Positions 35,982-43,951 of a DNA stretch of 64,000 nucleotides are shown piece by piece; position 1 is the first letter of the stretch, and every line of letters begins with the position of its first letter. Made by a program: the position numbers and the translations under genes. The DNA comes from Udaeobacter sp025935755. GTDB taxonomy: Bacteria > Verrucomicrobiota > Verrucomicrobiia > Chthoniobacterales > UBA10450. Location: assembly GCA_036278715.1 (NCBI GenBank), contig DASUKN010000006.1:1-64000 (forward strand), in the 5' to 3' direction. The notes under the pieces were generated by a model. That model saw only the letters and a program-made list of their open reading frames with translations. It did no database searches and was not told where the DNA came from.

Positions 35982-36611
35982 ATGATTCGAAACCGCAATT
36001 CCGATCTCGAAATCGAAGAACGCCTGTCGCGAGACGGGAGTGCCTTGGACCAAAAAAACCTGGATCGAATCGCCGACTCTTATCGCCAACTACTCGATGC
36101 CGTGGGCGAGGATCTTGATCGCGAAGGGCTGAGACGCACGCCGGATCGTGCTGCCCGTGCTCTGGAATTCCTGACCCAGGGGTACCGGCAGGATATCGAC
36201 GAAATCATCAATGGCGCGGTGTTCGAGTCCAGTGCCAGTGAGATCATTCTGGTCAAAGACATCGAGCTCTATTCGTTGTGCGAGCATCATCTGCTTCCCT
36301 TTATCGGTCGAGCTCACGTGGCTTATATTCCGAGTGGAAAAGTGATCGGCCTTTCAAAGGTGGCTCGCATTGTTGATGTCTTTGCGCGGCGGTTTCAGAT
36401 CCAGGAAAATCTCACCACCCAGATCGCCGAGTCGCTGATGCGGTGTTTGGAACCTTCCGGAGTGGCGGTGGTGGTGGAAGCGAAACATCTTTGCATGATG
36501 ATGCGCGGCGTTGAGAAACAAAACTCCGTGATGAAGACGTCCTGCTTGCTCGGCGTGTTCAAAGACGACGCCCGAACCCGTTCCGAATTTCTGTCGCTGC
36601 TGAAGGAGTAA
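35982..36611 (+). CDS. folE: GTP cyclohydrolase I, copy 1
   Basis: A 209-residue FolE. Zinc ligands are in SLCEHHLLPF (Cys, His) and HLCMMMRGVEKQ (Cys); FIGRAHVAYIP, VIGLSKVARIVDVFARRFQIQE and EFLSLL complete the pattern. It makes 7,8-dihydroneopterin triphosphate from GTP, the first step of folate and biopterin synthesis. A second folE lies 0.6 kb downstream. The surrounding PTPS, SDR and aromatic hydroxylase genes point to a tetrahydrobiopterin role for at least one copy. Confidence 0.95.
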   Translation: MIRNRNSDLEIEERLSRDGSALDQKNLDRIADSYRQLLDAVGEDLDREGLRRTPDRAARALEFLTQGYRQDIDEIINGAVFESSASEIILVKDIELYSLCEHHLLPFIGRAHVAYIPSGKVIGLSKVARIVDVFARRFQIQENLTTQIAESLMRCLEPSGVAVVVEAKHLCMMMRGVEKQNSVMKTSCLLGVFKDDARTRSEFLSLLKE

Positions 36612-36672
36612 CCGCGGCGGTTAGCTGCCGGCTCCCCTTTGCGCTTACGTTGTTTCCCCGGACAGCAGTAAC

Positions 36673-37107
36673 CTACCTGCTGGCGAACTGCTGACTCAAT
36701 TTCCCGAGTGCCAGTGCGGCGAGTAACAATCCCAAATCGCGCAGAGCGACGTCGAAATAGCCGGGAATCAGTAAGAGATTAATTATAATGATCGCGAGCC
36801 AGGCGGCGACGATGTAGGCGAAGATCCGCGGCTTTAGCGCGACCCCGATTCCGGCCACAATCTCGATTACGCCCACAACGAGCATGAGCGTATGCGCCGG
36901 TATCGGGGAAATGCTCGCCACGGCGCCGGGGAGATATTTGTCCCAGTTAACCAGCAGGTGGAAGAACTTATCCAGGCCTGCGAGAATGGGCGCCACGGTG
37001 AATCCGAACTGAAGGATTCGGAATGCCTGATGCGCGGGCGAATGATCGAGGGGACGTGCGGCTGTGGCGGTCGCGCCATGCAATGGGTCAGTGGTAGTGA
37101 TGTTCAT
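36673..37107 (-). CDS. Small four-helix membrane protein (DoxX-like)
   Basis: From ATG 37107 (MNITTTDPLHG) the product has 144 residues with four TM helices: a first helix near FRILQFGFTVAPILAGLDKFF, then HTLMLVVGVIEIVAGIGVAL, IFAYIVAAWLAIIIINLLLI and LRDLGLLLAALALGKLS. The pattern resembles DoxX/SURF4-like proteins. No function is assigned. It sits between the two folE genes on the opposite strand. Confidence 0.7.
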   Translation of the reverse strand: MNITTTDPLHGATATAARPLDHSPAHQAFRILQFGFTVAPILAGLDKFFHLLVNWDKYLPGAVASISPIPAHTLMLVVGVIEIVAGIGVALKPRIFAYIVAAWLAIIIINLLLIPGYFDVALRDLGLLLAALALGKLSQQFASR

Positions 37108-37187
37108 AGCGGGCAATCTGTTCCCCAAATATAATAAGTCAATAACTTATTTGACTATCTCGATGAACCGGCTTTTGCTTTACCGGT

Positions 37188-37871
37188 ATGAAAAATAACA
37201 TCGATGCCGGTCCGGTCCTCGAAGAGGCCATCACTCGAAATGGGTGGAAGCCAGCAACCCGCTTTGCTGCATTTCCAGATAAGATTTCCCGGAACGGTCA
37301 TGGAACGCCGCCACTGGACCATGTCGATTCCGCCCAGTTGATCCGCGAACTTCTGCGTCGGATTGGTGAAGATCCCGACCGCGAAGGATTGAAGCAAACG
37401 CCAGCCAGGATCATCCGCTCCTGGGAAGAACTCTTTGGCGGTTATCGCCAGCGCGCAGAAGATGTACTCGTCACGCAATTTCACGCGGAACAGTACGATG
37501 AAATGGTACTGCTTCGGGATATCGAGTTCTACTCTACGTGTGAGCACCACATGCTGCCGTTTTCCGGCAAAGCGCATGTCGCATACATCCCGGAGAAGAA
37601 GATTGTCGGTTTATCGAAACTTGCGCGATTGGTCGATGTTTTCGCACGCAGGCTTCAGGTACAGGAGCGGTTGACCCAGCAGATTGCCAGCGAATTGCAA
37701 CGTGTACTCAAGCCAAAGGGCGTGGCTGTTATGATTGAAGCCAGCCATCAGTGCATGTCCTGCCGTGGCGTCCGCAAACAGAGCGGGAAGACGATCACCA
37801 GTTGCCTGGTCGGTGCGTTCAAACACAACCTCGCCAGTCGAACCGAATTTCTGGCGCTGGTCAAAAACTGA
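37188..37871 (+). CDS. folE: GTP cyclohydrolase I, copy 2
   Basis: A 227-residue FolE with a longer N-terminus than copy 1. The zinc site is intact (STCEHHMLPF, HQCMSCRGVRKQ) and FSGKAHVAYIP, IVGLSKLARLVDVFARRLQVQE and EFLALVKN are conserved. By eye it shares about half its residues with copy 1, so this is an old duplication or two separately acquired genes. It ends 2 bp before the convergent regulator gene. Confidence 0.95.
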   Translation: MKNNIDAGPVLEEAITRNGWKPATRFAAFPDKISRNGHGTPPLDHVDSAQLIRELLRRIGEDPDREGLKQTPARIIRSWEELFGGYRQRAEDVLVTQFHAEQYDEMVLLRDIEFYSTCEHHMLPFSGKAHVAYIPEKKIVGLSKLARLVDVFARRLQVQERLTQQIASELQRVLKPKGVAVMIEASHQCMSCRGVRKQSGKTITSCLVGAFKHNLASRTEFLALVKN

Positions 37872-37873
37872 GC

Positions 37874-38530
37874 CTAACGCGGGCTCTTTTTGATCTCGAA
37901 CCGGCAGGAGGGTACGGGTCCGCGAATACAATGTTCCTTTACTGGCGAACCAATTATTTCAGTGAGCAGCGATTCTGCCAGCAGACACGCTTCCGGATGA
38001 TTTGCAGTCGCTGACGCGATGGGACAGCCGTTGCCATAAATAAAATGTTTTCCATCTTCTTCGCGAAAAGTCGCGGCGCCACCGAGCTCTTTGAGAACGC
38101 CGAGTGCGGCATCGATTCGTTGTTCGCGACTTTTGCCTTTCAGACTGTCCATGTGTTCCTGCGCCACCTTTCGGCCCGCGGCCCGCATTCCGGCGCGCAA
38201 GTTTTGGGGCCCGATCTGGCGGGAGAATATCGACATCAAGAGGGAAACCAATCGGCCGTATGCCTTCGGAAAAAGATGCTCGGCTTCCGGACCAAGGGCA
38301 TAGGTCGTGTGCGGTTTGCGAACGCCCGGCTTCATGCCTGATTGCACAGCAAGTCTGTCACGTTCCAAGCTGGCGAGATGCGCCCGGACAGCGTTGTCCG
38401 TGAGGTGCAACTCGTTCGCCAGCTCGTTAACCGTACAGTCGCGCGCGCGCAGAAGATCGAGAATCTTGCCGCGGGTGCTTTTGAACAACCGCTCGCGCCA
38501 GCCTATATATTTCATTAAATGAAACATCAT
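37874..38530 (-). CDS. SufR-like Fe-S transcriptional regulator
   Basis: A DNA-binding winged helix at the N-terminus (GKILDLLRARDCTVNELANELHLTDNAVRAHLASLERD) is followed by a C-terminal cysteine set: GCPI, EACLL, EHCIRG and SCRFEI. This spacing resembles SufR-type regulators, which hold a [4Fe-4S] cluster. ATG 38530 is preferred because the in-frame GTG at 38599 would leave only 21 bp to the divergent PTPS gene. It may control that gene or the nearby folE, responding to iron, oxygen or redox state. No suf gene is present. Confidence 0.75.
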   Translation of the reverse strand: MMFHLMKYIGWRERLFKSTRGKILDLLRARDCTVNELANELHLTDNAVRAHLASLERDRLAVQSGMKPGVRKPHTTYALGPEAEHLFPKAYGRLVSLLMSIFSRQIGPQNLRAGMRAAGRKVAQEHMDSLKGKSREQRIDAALGVLKELGGAATFREEDGKHFIYGNGCPIASATANHPEACLLAESLLTEIIGSPVKEHCIRGPVPSCRFEIKKSPR

Positions 38531-38620
38531 GGATGCCAGAAGAAAGTCAAAAGAAGGTTTGACTAATTCCCGATCAGCGATAGCTCTGGCAATCTTCACC
38601 CGGGCAGAGGGAGCACGCTC

Positions 38621-39829
38621 ATGCTTCTGACCGTCAGCAAACGCCTGGAATTTTCAGCATCACGACGGTTGAACGTCCCCGGTTGGAGCGGCAAAGAAAA
38701 CGCGACAGCGTTTGGTCCCGAAACAAATGCGCGGTACGGCAGCGGCCGTAATTTTACTGTTTACTTCGTCTTCACCGGCCCAGTAGATCCTGCAACGGGG
38801 ATGCTGATCAACATTAGCGAAATCAAAGAGCGTGCCGGGAAAGTTCTCCGCGACGGGTTCGATCACAAATTTTTGAACCAGGACAACGCGTCGTTTCGCG
38901 AGGTGCCTCCGACCGCCGAGAATATTGCTGGTCAGCTTTATGCCGGTGTGGCGCCGCTGTTTTCGGACGTAGGAGCAACACTTTGTGCTTGTCATTTGAG
39001 CGAATCCCGCGAGCGAAGTGCAACGTACTATTTCAGCGGCGCGTGTGAAGCGAATTACTGGTTTGAATTTTCCGCGGCGCGCAAAACGATGTCGCCGCAC
39101 CTGAGTCCGGAGGAAAACGTGCGGCTGTTTGGGCCGGCTACCGCACCGCACGGACACAACTATCGGTGCCGGCTCACGTTTCGAGCCGAACAAATTGATC
39201 CTGCACGGCCTTTGGTCCCTTACGATGAAATCAACACCTGTACCCGTGCGTTACGCACCGAACTGGATCATCAATACCTGAATGAATTAGCGGGGCTGAA
39301 AGAGCGTCCGATCACCACTGAGAGTCTTGCTCAATACATCTACGAGCGCGTCGTGTCGATGATGCCATTCAATCGGGTTCGTTTGCACGAACGGGCCGAT
39401 TTCTTCGCTGAAGCCTGGGCAGATAATATGATTTTTCTGGGGCTACAGGTACCCTTCTACGCGGCCCATCGATTGCATACGGCCACTCTGTCTGACGCCG
39501 AAAACGTGAGACTGTACGGTAAATGCAACAACCCGTCTGGCCATGGCCACGCGTATCTGACAGAGACAACAATTGGCGGCGAATATGACGAGCGTAGTGG
39601 AACGCTTTATGATTTCATTGCGTTGAACGACGCGATTCATGAATCACTGAAACCGTGGCAGGACCATCATCTGGATCTGGAAACGGAGGATTTTCGCAGC
39701 GCGCCTTCGACCGGCGAAAACATCGTGCGCGCGCTTTGGCCAAGGATTGACAATCGTGTGAATCAACGGTTGGCGCGACTACGTCTATGGGAAACCAATA
39801 ATAATCGGTTTACGTTGCGGCGTACATGA
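38621..39829 (+). CDS. Triple 6-pyruvoyltetrahydropterin synthase-like fusion protein
   Basis: A 402-residue protein with three PTPS/QueD-type domains in a row; normal family members have one (about 120-150 residues). Domain 3 (about 276-402) is canonical: FYAAHRL His283, catalytic-position Cys302 (YGKCNNPSGHGHAY) with His308 and His310, and Asp348-His349 (WQDHHLD). Domain 2 (145-265) keeps PHGHNY and LDHQYLN but lost the first His (FSAARK) and the Cys. Domain 1 (1-135) keeps FDHKFLN but lacks the metal histidines (FSASRRL, GSGRNF). Expected reaction: dihydroneopterin triphosphate to 6-pyruvoyl-tetrahydropterin or a related product. It belongs to the biopterin set. Confidence 0.9.
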   Translation: MLLTVSKRLEFSASRRLNVPGWSGKENATAFGPETNARYGSGRNFTVYFVFTGPVDPATGMLINISEIKERAGKVLRDGFDHKFLNQDNASFREVPPTAENIAGQLYAGVAPLFSDVGATLCACHLSESRERSATYYFSGACEANYWFEFSAARKTMSPHLSPEENVRLFGPATAPHGHNYRCRLTFRAEQIDPARPLVPYDEINTCTRALRTELDHQYLNELAGLKERPITTESLAQYIYERVVSMMPFNRVRLHERADFFAEAWADNMIFLGLQVPFYAAHRLHTATLSDAENVRLYGKCNNPSGHGHAYLTETTIGGEYDERSGTLYDFIALNDAIHESLKPWQDHHLDLETEDFRSAPSTGENIVRALWPRIDNRVNQRLARLRLWETNNNRFTLRRT

Positions 39830-39849
39830 GGAGTGGGGTTGCGGATGTC

Positions 39850-39882
39850 CGGGGAGCGCACGCTTTTAGCGTGCTCTCCCCG
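39850..39882. repeat. Strong hairpin between the PTPS-fusion and SDR genes
   Basis: CGGGGAGCGCACGC and GCGTGCTCTCCCCG form a 14-bp stem with one mismatch around TTTTA. No T-run follows, and the SDR start codon lies 8 bp downstream. It may modulate translation or mRNA decay. Confidence 0.7.
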
Positions 39883-39890
39883 AAGTTGTA

Positions 39891-40583
39891 ATGAAACGAT
39901 ATCTGATTACAGGCGCCAGCCGGGGGATTGGCCGCGCCATCGCAGAAAAGCTGGCGGGCAAAAATGTGGAACTGCTTTTGCATGGACGCGATACGGTGGC
40001 GCTGACACAGACGCGCAAGGTTGTGGAGCTGCGATGTGCGAAAGTGACGCCGCTGATTCACGATCTCGCAACAGAGCGTGGCGTTTCCGATCTCATCGCC
40101 GAAGTCGGCCGGGAGCCAATCGAATTGCTCGTGAATAATGCAGGTATCGCGATCGTGAAACCATTCACCGAAATCACCGCGATCGAATGGGAGCAAACCA
40201 TGGGCGTAAATGTTACCGCGCCGTTTCTGTTGACGCAGCGCTTTGCGCCGCGGATGCCGCCGGGCTCGAGTATTGTTAACATTCTTTCGGTCGCGGCGAA
40301 GACTGCGTTCCCAAACTGGAGCGCCTATTGCATGAGCAAGTTTGCACTCGAAGGATTCTCGCGTTGTGTGCGCGAAGAGTTGCGCGACCGCAAAGTGCGC
40401 GTGATCAACGTTTATCCCGCGGCAACGGACACCGACATCTGGAGCCAGGTGGAGGGCAAATGGCCACGCGAGCGCATGATGAGCGCGACACAGGTGGCTG
40501 ATGCCGTGGCATTCGCGCTCAGTCGGCCGACAGACACGCTCGTCGAAAACATCACGCTCTCCAGTTTGGTTGGAAACCTGTGA
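39891..40583 (+). CDS. Short-chain dehydrogenase/reductase, possible sepiapterin reductase
   Basis: A 230-residue SDR with the cofactor loop TGASRGIGRAIAE, NNAG (LLVNNAGIAI), catalytic Ser in ILSVAAK and Tyr-x-x-x-Lys in SAYCMSKFALEGF. Arg after the glycine loop (HGRDTVAL) suggests NADPH. Family membership is certain; the substrate is not. Placement right after the PTPS fusion and near two folE genes makes a sepiapterin-reductase-like step in tetrahydrobiopterin synthesis a reasonable guess. Confidence 0.85.
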   Translation: MKRYLITGASRGIGRAIAEKLAGKNVELLLHGRDTVALTQTRKVVELRCAKVTPLIHDLATERGVSDLIAEVGREPIELLVNNAGIAIVKPFTEITAIEWEQTMGVNVTAPFLLTQRFAPRMPPGSSIVNILSVAAKTAFPNWSAYCMSKFALEGFSRCVREELRDRKVRVINVYPAATDTDIWSQVEGKWPRERMMSATQVADAVAFALSRPTDTLVENITLSSLVGNL

Positions 40584-40760
40584 TGCAGCCTAACAAGCCA
40601 GGCGAGGATCCGCATGCAATGCGAAAGCTTCGCGAACAGGTTTCCGCTCGAAATGTTCCGCGGAAACGTTTTCGAAGCGCCATGCCGACAGCGTAATTGG
40701 CATCGCTTTCGTAACCAAGTGTCGTCATACTCGCGCGCGGGAACCAATTGAGATGCAGTT

Positions 40761-41609
40761 ATGATTAATGCCCTGCAGAGCGAGCTCACGATCAACGTCG
40801 TTGCGTCGATCATCGTGTCGCTGCTCTTCCTGGGGCTCGGCTTTCTCTGGGGCAAATACAAAGAGCGCCGCCGCAAGTTTGGTCGAAATCTCGAAGAGTA
40901 CGATTTCTATCCTTTTATCGTTACCCGGGAAAATTTTGGCGAGTTCAGTTTGAAGGATTTCCGGCTCGGGATGCACTATTTTCTCAAGAACGAAGATCAC
41001 ACTGCCGCGCGGCAACTCATATTCATCGGTGAGCAAAACAACGTGCGCGCGCAGCTCGAACCGGCAGAGCAGAAAGTGTACGCGCAGCTATTCGAGAAAT
41101 ACGAAGGCAAAAAGATCACCGATGATACCCACGAATTTCTGGAAAATTACGAACGGATTGTGCGGCTCATCGGCAAATCATTTCCGAATACAGGCATCGA
41201 GATATTGCTTCACAATCTTGCAGATCCCGCGCACTCACTGATTACGCTGGAAAACAATGTGACCGGCCGGCATTTGCGCGATGGCACAACAAATCTGCTG
41301 ATTGATCTGAAACGCCGCCAGCTTCTGAATGAGGAGAAGCTGAACTATGAGCTGAACATCGGCGCGCGGAAATTCAAATGCACCACGATTCCAATAAAAC
41401 GAAAAGAATTCGGAATCGTCGGCGCGATTTGCATCAACATCGATGCCAATTACATCACCGAGGAGGTACTGAAAGATCGGCAACGGATCGAGACGTGGTT
41501 CCAAAACTTTCTGCGCACCGATATGCGGCTGGACGAAAATATTTTGAGCAAAGATGAATACGCCAAGGCGCAGAAAGGACAGAGGCATTTCAAACACGAA
41601 GCCTTTTGA
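40761..41609 (+). CDS. Membrane-anchored protein with YheO-like PAS domain
   Basis: A 282-residue protein with one N-terminal TM helix (VVASIIVSLLFLGLGFLWG), a cytoplasmic helical segment (about 45-135), and a PAS-like domain with IEILLHNLADPAHSLITLEN, GRHLRDGTTNLLI and IVGAICINIDANYI, resembling the YheO PAS family. The HTH seen in YheO is absent. It might sense a small ligand, but no output domain is visible. It is in the same orientation as the biopterin genes. Confidence 0.65.
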   Translation: MINALQSELTINVVASIIVSLLFLGLGFLWGKYKERRRKFGRNLEEYDFYPFIVTRENFGEFSLKDFRLGMHYFLKNEDHTAARQLIFIGEQNNVRAQLEPAEQKVYAQLFEKYEGKKITDDTHEFLENYERIVRLIGKSFPNTGIEILLHNLADPAHSLITLENNVTGRHLRDGTTNLLIDLKRRQLLNEEKLNYELNIGARKFKCTTIPIKRKEFGIVGAICINIDANYITEEVLKDRQRIETWFQNFLRTDMRLDENILSKDEYAKAQKGQRHFKHEAF

Positions 41610-41619
41610 TTTGAATCTG

Positions 41620-41796
41620 ATCACTCCGAACGAGGCGCAGGGACGTGAGGAATCCCGTGAAAGAACCGTGGAACAATCTCGCGGGATCCTCGACTTCGCC
41701 TGGCATGACAGCTTGAACTGCGCAAGTCCCTTGAGACTCTCACCTCAATCGCCTCCCTGGCCAGGGAGAGGCGGACGCGAAGCGCCGGTGAGGGTT
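41620..41796. repeat. Two adjacent intergenic inverted repeats
   Basis: The first (41620-41710) is a copy of the TCAYTCCGA...CCTCGACTTCGCCTGGCATGA family with inner GGAATCCCG/CGGGATCC arms. The second (41737-41796) centres on GCCTCCCTGGCCAGGGAGAGGC with CTCACC/GGTGAG ends, like the element at 34501. They fill the gap between the convergent PAS and hydroxylase genes. Confidence 0.7.
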
Positions 41797-41808
41797 TGTT
41801 CCGAACTT

Positions 41809-43611
41809 CTACTTCGAGGAACCTTGTAATGTTGCCTGGGATTCCGCTTTCCTATGGTAATCTACCAGGCGGAATCCCCAGCCGATCAAGGTCGAAAGAT
41901 CTTTCGTTTTCGCTTTCTTCTCGTTGAGGAATTTTTCGATTTTGGTTCGCAGTTCGTGCTGTTGACCGGTTGAATCAAGGATCTCGAAAATTTCCATCGA
42001 CAACAGCCAGTCTTCAGGATGTTCGGCCTGTTGCGTTTCCCAAATTTCGCCGAGCCGTTCGTAGCCAGCCTGGTTTTCGCGAATTTTTCGCACCTGCGCG
42101 TAGAGGTTTTCGAGGCGTTTTCGTTTTGCGTCGGATGGGACTTTGATGGTTCGCTCCCTGGGAATGAGCGCCACTTGATTGTAGGCGTCCTTGTCCGCGG
42201 CTCCATTAAACACAGAACTGATTCGCTCACCTACAGCCATGTCGTACATGCCCCAGTCGGGATTGAACAAAACGCGATCTCCATGTTTCGCTGTGCAGTT
42301 TGAAAACGTAATCAGCAGTAATTTTCCATCGCGGCTCAAGATGTTTTCAACTTTTCCGGACACAATGACTCCGCTAACGAATTCGATCTTAGCCTTGCGT
42401 CCTTCGACGATTCCGAGCGCATGCAACTGGTCATTGGTGAGCAATTCCGGCGACGCTGAGGTGTGTTGCCATTTACCGACCGGCGAGCCGAATCCATCCT
42501 TGTGGTGATCAATGCCGTGGTGTTCCAGTTCCTTGTCGCGGAAGGCGAGAGCAGTCTTGCCGGTCGTGCGCAGGTAGATCGGCGAATTATTTTCGTCCGT
42601 CAGAACCTCGCTGAAAACTCCGCTCACTTGGAGCCCGGATGAATACTCACAAGTAGCGACATTCTCGCATTCAATGGCCTTACTCATGCCTTCGAGGCCT
42701 CCAACCTTGAACGCCATGGTGCCGGCAAATTCTTCCAGAACACGTCTCAAATGCTGAAAATCGGTGCACACAAAAAGTTGCGGCTGTTTTGTAGTGATAT
42801 CGAAGGCGCAAGTCTGTGCATCGATGGAGTAGGGGATCTTTTTCACCGCTGGTTCGAGGCACGAAACGGATTCCCCGATCGATGAAAGCAGTCCGGCGCC
42901 GTAAATCTTCGGATTTTCAAGCGGACCAATGAGTCCGTATTCGACGGTCCACCAATGCAGGCGTGATAGCAGCGCCATTTCAGAGGGCTCGCCTAAAGTC
43001 TTCTGCCGATGTTCAACCAGTTTGCTTGCTTCATCGACTTCTTTCGGATCGGCGTATGGCCGTTCCTTTAAGATCGATAAATGCCGGATCGCCTGATACA
43101 GCTCGAAATCTTTTTTTGAGGACATCGCTTTTGCCCCGACTTCTCCAAAGCGCTGCAGATATTCGGAGTATTCGCGATCGACAATGATCGGCGCGTGGCC
43201 GGCGGCCTCATGCACGATGTCCGGCGCCGGGGTGTATTCGATGTGATGGATCTGGCGCATGTCGCACGCGATGACGAGCACCTTGTAAGCCTGGAATTCC
43301 ATGAACGCGGCCGGCGGGATAAACCCGTCGACAGCTACTGCGCCCCAGCCAATCTTTGCCAGAATGTCGTTCATCTCCTGAATGCGCGGGATGCGTTCAA
43401 AGGAAATGCCAGTATTGAGAAGTCCGTGGAAATAAACTTTGTGCGCGTACTCTTTCAGGAAAAAAATGTTCTGACGCATGATGAACCGCCAGACGGCATG
43501 ATCGACCGGAGTGTAATCGTCGTAACGCTGATCGACTGCGAATTGGAGTAAATGTTTGGGACAACTGGCGACCGCCGCGTTGTCATAGCTGATACCACTT
43601 TTTGAATTCAT
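41809..43611 (-). CDS. Aromatic amino acid hydroxylase (phenylalanine 4-monooxygenase-like)
   Basis: A 600-residue protein. The catalytic domain (about 25-300) has the non-heme iron ligands His134 and His139 (DIVHEAAGHAP) and Glu224 (WWTVEYGLIG), and the pterin-binding region before them. Residues beyond about 300 form a long extension absent from the short (about 270-residue) bacterial enzymes; it ends in helical, charged segments. The enzyme needs a tetrahydropterin cofactor and oxygen and would convert Phe to Tyr, feeding HPPD and HmgA. Cofactor genes lie immediately adjacent. Confidence 0.9.
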   Translation of the reverse strand: MNSKSGISYDNAAVASCPKHLLQFAVDQRYDDYTPVDHAVWRFIMRQNIFFLKEYAHKVYFHGLLNTGISFERIPRIQEMNDILAKIGWGAVAVDGFIPPAAFMEFQAYKVLVIACDMRQIHHIEYTPAPDIVHEAAGHAPIIVDREYSEYLQRFGEVGAKAMSSKKDFELYQAIRHLSILKERPYADPKEVDEASKLVEHRQKTLGEPSEMALLSRLHWWTVEYGLIGPLENPKIYGAGLLSSIGESVSCLEPAVKKIPYSIDAQTCAFDITTKQPQLFVCTDFQHLRRVLEEFAGTMAFKVGGLEGMSKAIECENVATCEYSSGLQVSGVFSEVLTDENNSPIYLRTTGKTALAFRDKELEHHGIDHHKDGFGSPVGKWQHTSASPELLTNDQLHALGIVEGRKAKIEFVSGVIVSGKVENILSRDGKLLLITFSNCTAKHGDRVLFNPDWGMYDMAVGERISSVFNGAADKDAYNQVALIPRERTIKVPSDAKRKRLENLYAQVRKIRENQAGYERLGEIWETQQAEHPEDWLLSMEIFEILDSTGQQHELRTKIEKFLNEKKAKTKDLSTLIGWGFRLVDYHRKAESQATLQGSSK

Positions 43612-43652
43612 TCCGGGGCTCCCTTGATTCTTCTTAACCTATGATTCGAGGT

Positions 43653-43775
43653 AAAGTAGCGCAAGCCTCGGGCTTGCGAATCTCGTTCAAGGAATGACGG
43701 CTTCCCAGCCGTCACGTTTTTGACGGATGCTCAGGGCGTTGCTCTTCGTCCGCAAGCGGGACGCATGCGCTACTT
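43653..43775. repeat. Intergenic inverted repeat, copy 1
   Basis: AAAGTAGCGCAAGCCTCGGGCTTGCG at the left and CGCAAGCGGGACGCATGCGCTACTTT at the right are inverted, and a GACGGCTTCCCAGCCGTC hairpin is nested inside. The whole gap 43612-43951 is repeat sequence without a gene. Confidence 0.75.
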
Positions 43776-43836
43776 TCGTCGGGCCCGAATGACGCGCTCT
43801 GAGATCCACAATTCGGAGAAATTTCCAGCCTGATTT

Positions 43837-43897
43837 AAAGTAGCGCGAGCCTCTGGCTTGCGGGGCGTGAACGCAAGCGGGATTCGTGCGCTACCTT
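43837..43897. repeat. Intergenic inverted repeat, copy 2
   Basis: A shorter copy of the preceding element, AAAGTAGCGCGAGCC...GTGCGCTACCTT, about 60 bp after copy 1 and without the nested hairpin. Confidence 0.75.
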
Positions 43898-43951
43898 AAG
43901 GGCTGGTCCGACTGTGACGTCTTCGTGTTAGTTCGAGATCACAGAGGAGCA

